Notes under the pieces: generated by a model
Database searches by the model: none
Told to the model about the DNA's origin: nothing
What the model saw: the letters and a program-made list of their open reading frames with translations, nothing else
NCBI GenBank assembly: GCA_905208975.1
Contig: CAJLRE010000044.1
Coordinates: 1-15,281 of the forward strand
Direction: 5' to 3'
Origin: an uncultured Collinsella sp.
GTDB taxonomy: Bacteria > Actinomycetota > Coriobacteriia > Coriobacteriales > Coriobacteriaceae
Length of the DNA stretch: 15,281 nucleotides
Position numbers and translations under genes: made by a program
Shown: one piece after another, positions 13,697 through 15,281 of the stretch
How positions within the stretch are numbered: position 1 is the first letter of the stretch
Layout: every line of letters starts with the position of its first letter

Positions 13697-13737
13697 GCGC
13701 GGAGAATCCGCGTATTTGCTGCGCAAATACACTCCGG
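13697..13737 (-). repeat. Palindrome-interrupted copy of the tmRNA 3' end
   Basis: On the plus strand GCGCGGAGAATC (13697-13708) and ACTCCGG (13731-13737) match the two halves of the tmRNA 3' end as written on the same strand (GCGCGGAGAATC-GA-ACTCCGG, 13896-13916). Between them a 22-base segment replaces GA and contains the perfect hairpin GTATTTGC-TGC-GCAAATAC (13712-13730). The segment also completes a second hairpin CGCGGA-GAA-TCCGCG (13698-13712). Confidence 0.6.
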
Positions 13738-13773
13738 CTTCGGCCGCCTGCCGGCGCCCTCGCCCGCGGGCTA

Positions 13774-13791
13774 AAAACGCTTACGCGTTTT
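13774..13791. terminator. Bidirectional terminator-like hairpin
   Basis: AAAACGC, loop TTAC and GCGTTTT form a perfect seven-pair stem with A-rich and T-rich ends, so it reads as a short terminator on either strand (CTTT follows on plus; TAG follows TTTTT on minus). It lies just before repeat copy 2. No gene on the plus strand leads into it. Confidence 0.45.
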
Positions 13792-13830
13792 CTTTACGCC
13801 CGCGCCCTGCATAGAGTTCGATTCTCCGCG
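13792..13830 (+). repeat. Direct repeat copy 2, ending in tRNA/tmRNA T-arm-like sequence
   Basis: Second copy of the unit at 13580-13618, 212 bases downstream, one mismatch. It lies immediately before the tmRNA terminator on the opposite strand. Confidence 0.85.
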
Positions 13831-13844
13831 GTACGGACTAGAAA

Positions 13845-13879
13845 TAAAAAGGCGGGTAGATATAAGTATCTACCTGCCT
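13845..13879 (-). terminator. Intrinsic terminator of tmRNA
   Basis: On the minus strand AGGCAGGTAGATA, loop CTTA and TATCTACCCGCCT (13850-13879) form a 13-position stem with one mismatch, followed by TTTTTATTT. It begins nine bases past the tmRNA CCA end. Confidence 0.9.
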
Positions 13880-13887
13880 GTAACTAT

Positions 13888-14251
13888 TGGTGGAGGCGCG
13901 GAGAATCGAACTCCGGTCCACGAAAGCCCCCTGATTGGCATCTCCAAGCTCAGTCGCTGGTTTAGTCTCGGACGCTTTGCGCGCAGCGACACGCTCGCGG
14001 CGTCCTAATCGGTTCGGTCTTAGCCCGCGCCATACCGATTACGTGCGCAGGAGCATTCCCCTAAAATGACGTCGCGCCGGTGTCGGGGAAATCACCGGGT
14101 TGACGCGCCGCTATAAATTAAGCAGCGAGAGCCATAGGCTCAAAAGAAGAGTTGTTGTCAATTCAATTTGACGGTACCCCTGTTTAACGAGGCGAGGAGA
14201 CCTCGGCTTGCTTCCTCTCTCAGAGCTATCGTGTCGAAACCAGTCGCCCCC
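13888..14251 (-). ncRNA. ssrA: Transfer-messenger RNA (tmRNA)
   Basis: A 364-base one-piece tmRNA that rescues stalled ribosomes together with SmpB. The 5' end GGGGGCG (complement of 14245-14251) pairs with CGCCTCC near the 3' end, with G-T at the third pair, the alanine identity mark; the D-loop-like GGTTTCGACA follows the 5' end. The T-arm is CGGAG-TTCGATT-CTCCG, followed by the acceptor strand, A and an encoded CCA (complement of 13888-13890). An internal reading frame ending ALAA-TAA is at 14118-14159. GC-rich stems on both sides of the tag fit the usual pseudoknots. A terminator follows directly. The assignment is firm; the exact mature 5' end is inferred from acceptor pairing. Confidence 0.96.
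14118..14159 (-). other. tmRNA proteolysis-tag reading frame
   Basis: Read on the minus strand: GAC AAC AAC TCT TCT TTT GAG CCT ATG GCT CTC GCT GCT TAA, giving DNNSSFEPMALAA. The ALAA end is the usual protease-recognition signal. The resume codon is inferred as GAC: it has A four bases upstream, as in E. coli tmRNA, and an in-frame TGA lies two codons before, so the tag cannot start much earlier. No GCN (Ala) codon is available at the start of the tag. Confidence 0.75.
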
Positions 14252-14408
14252 GAATGTTGGGAAAGTCTGGATGGTATCGGGCCTGCAAACACCCGATAAC
14301 CGTCGACTTTTCAAGGAACATACGGGGCGAGCCCCGCTTGTGGAGTGTTATCTTACCACGTTCTGAAAGCGGACAGCTGTTCTATGCACGAGCTGTGAAG
14401 ACCCCAAT
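14252..14408 (-). promoter_or_regulatory. tmRNA upstream region with two hairpins
   Basis: This should hold the ssrA promoter on the minus strand, but no convincing -35/-10 pair stands out. Two perfect hairpins are seen: TATCGGG...CCCGATA (14275-14298, loop of 10) and CGGGG-CGAG-CCCCG (14323-14336). They may be part of a longer precursor RNA. Confidence 0.4.
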
Positions 14409-14490
14409 GTGCGCCGCACTTCGCACTTTTGTTACCGATCGCGTCACGTATATTTTCGCCAAGCAAAATTGACCCGTCGAAAGGACCGTT

Positions 14491-14925
14491 ATGGATACCA
14501 AGCAGCAACTCGTCAATGCCCTCGCAGGCCTGGGCTCAACCATTACCGAAGCCATGGATGTCATCGAAGGCTTTGTCCCCTGCGGACATCCCGCTCTCAC
14601 GGTATCGAACGCACTCGTCGCGCTGGACGCTGCCGATGATGCAGCTCTCGCCCAGCAGCTTGAGACCGTCGAGGGCTTTATCGACCACGTGAGCGAGAAC
14701 CGTGGCGTGACCGCCTACCACGGCATCGAGGTCGAGCTCGCGGGTCCCAAAGCCGATCTGCTCGCAGCAATCCGCGAGGTAGGCGCCCTTATGCAGACCG
14801 CAGGCGTCAAGAACACCCAGGTCAACGAGTGGGTCTACCGCAGTCTGGCAGCACTCGACAGCTCCGACGAAAAGGCAGCCGAGCAGCTCGCAGAAAGTCC
14901 CGCCATCAAGGCCGAGCTTTTGTAA
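14491..14925 (+). CDS. Small conserved-looking protein of unknown function
   Basis: A 144-residue acidic, Ala/Leu-rich protein predicted to be almost all helix. I do not recognise a family. Visible features are a VPCGHPALTVSNALVALDAAD segment (30-50), with Cys31 and His33, that looks like a helix-turn between an N-terminal helix pair and a long middle helix; and a C-terminal half (about 85-144) of alternating Glu/Ala helices. No signal peptide or membrane segment. GAAAGGA (14478-14484) with a six-base gap supports the ATG at 14491. A possible -10 box TATATT is at 14449-14454, with only a poor -35. It is a single-gene unit on the plus strand, divergent from tmRNA, and it ends at the hairpin 14935-14971. 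Codon use matches the housekeeping genes, so it is probably a real native gene. Confidence 0.8.
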   Translation: MDTKQQLVNALAGLGSTITEAMDVIEGFVPCGHPALTVSNALVALDAADDAALAQQLETVEGFIDHVSENRGVTAYHGIEVELAGPKADLLAAIREVGALMQTAGVKNTQVNEWVYRSLAALDSSDEKAAEQLAESPAIKAELL

Positions 14926-14934
14926 ATAGCAGAC

Positions 14935-14971
14935 GCGGGCCCCTTGGCGCATCGTCGTCCAAGGGGCCCGC
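14935..14971. terminator. Terminator-like hairpin between converging genes
   Basis: GCGGGCCCCTTGG (14935-14947) and its exact reverse complement (14959-14971) form a 13-pair stem with an 11-base loop. No T-run follows on either strand (AAACAG after it on plus), so termination efficiency is uncertain, but the place between two converging stop codons fits a shared terminator. Confidence 0.7.
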
Positions 14972-14983
14972 AAACAGTTCGCG

Positions 14984-15281
14984 TCAACCGATAACCGCGC
15001 TGCCGCGTTTGGCCAAAGCAAGAATCGGCATCATTTGGCGCGGGGTCTTTGCTGCAAGATCGGCATGTTCGAGCAGCTTGCGATCGTTGGTCACCAAGTA
15101 ATCGACCTGCGCGCGTTTGCATGCGGCGAGTACCAAGTTGTCCTCGTAATCGCGATGGAGCGCTAAGTATTTGTCAGCCAGCCAAAGGTCCGACGCATCT
15201 GCACCCACGGCCGTGGCGTTTTCGGTCATGTTCCGAACAAACGCCAGCGCCGCATCGCCAATCGCGCGGGCAGAAGCCTCG
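14984..15281 (-). CDS. PIN-domain protein, C-terminal part (N-terminus beyond the window)
   Basis: About 98 residues are visible on the minus strand, open to the window edge; an internal ATG at 15229 is probably not the start, since a PIN domain needs about 40 more residues on the N-terminal side. PIN domains are metal-dependent ribonucleases, often VapC-type toxins. The visible part has the acidic DYEDNLVLAACKRAQVDYL segment, with the Asp/Glu-Asp of the metal site, and VTNDRKLLEH, with the TND motif of the last conserved acidic position. Whether an antitoxin gene lies next to it cannot be seen; the partner would be upstream, beyond 15281. It converges with the 14491 gene. Confidence 0.72.
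   Translation of the reverse strand, partial: EASARAIGDAALAFVRNMTENATAVGADASDLWLADKYLALHRDYEDNLVLAACKRAQVDYLVTNDRKLLEHADLAAKTPRQMMPILALAKRGSAVIG

Noticed and set aside
13570..13840. CRISPR array
   Set aside because: Only two direct copies 212 bases apart, no regular spacers and no cas genes.
12910..13965. 351-codon frame on the plus strand
   Set aside because: It is antisense to the patatin gene and then crosses the repeats and the tmRNA end; composition shadow only.

Overview
The window looks like chromosomal DNA of a high-GC Gram-positive anaerobe of the class Coriobacteriia, most likely Collinsella or a close relative. This rests on the strong C/G bias at third codon positions, the character of the protein sequences (L13, S9, GlmM), the block rplM-rpsI-glmM, and a large ATPase/SARP-type regulator. 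The genus is an inference; no database search was possible.

Layout. 1-1884 (+): 3' part of a cobalamin-dependent methionine synthase without the reactivation domain. 1993-3357 (+): UPF0210 (DUF711, 'PFL family') protein. 3358-3675: non-coding, holding a very long inverted repeat and an intrinsic terminator just before the next start codon. 3676-4563 (+): SAM-dependent methyltransferase with different codon use. 4722-5021 (+): YhbY-type ribosome-assembly protein, ended by a terminator shared with the convergent gene. 5091-8090 (-): 999-residue ATPase plus SARP-type regulator, followed upstream by about 390 bases with no gene. 8539-12410 (-): rplM-rpsI-glmM-crr-nagB, read in that order on the minus strand. 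12568-13446 (-): patatin-like lipase. 13447-13887: non-coding region full of short repeats and T-arm-like fragments. 13888-14251 (-): tmRNA (ssrA) with its terminator. 14491-14925 (+): small unknown protein. 14984-15281 (-): C-terminal part of a PIN-domain protein cut by the window edge.

How genes relate. The minus-strand cluster joins two ribosomal proteins with amino-sugar metabolism: GlmM makes glucosamine-1-phosphate from glucosamine-6-phosphate for cell-wall synthesis, NagB drains the same pool to fructose-6-phosphate and ammonia, and a free-standing IIA(Glc)-type PTS protein lies between them. A good sigma-70-type promoter precedes rplM and a strong terminator separates rpsI from glmM. 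MetH, the methyltransferase, YhbY, tmRNA, patatin and PIN genes look like single-gene units.

Most of the window is ordinary housekeeping sequence. The parts that deserve a second look are non-coding: the 134-base inverted-repeat element at 3375-3508, the terminator placed as a possible attenuator at 3625-3656, and the region next to ssrA (13570-13840), which carries two direct copies of a 39-base unit ending in tRNA/tmRNA T-arm sequence plus a third, palindrome-interrupted copy in the other orientation. I saw no CRISPR array, no complete transposase gene and no complete new multi-gene system.
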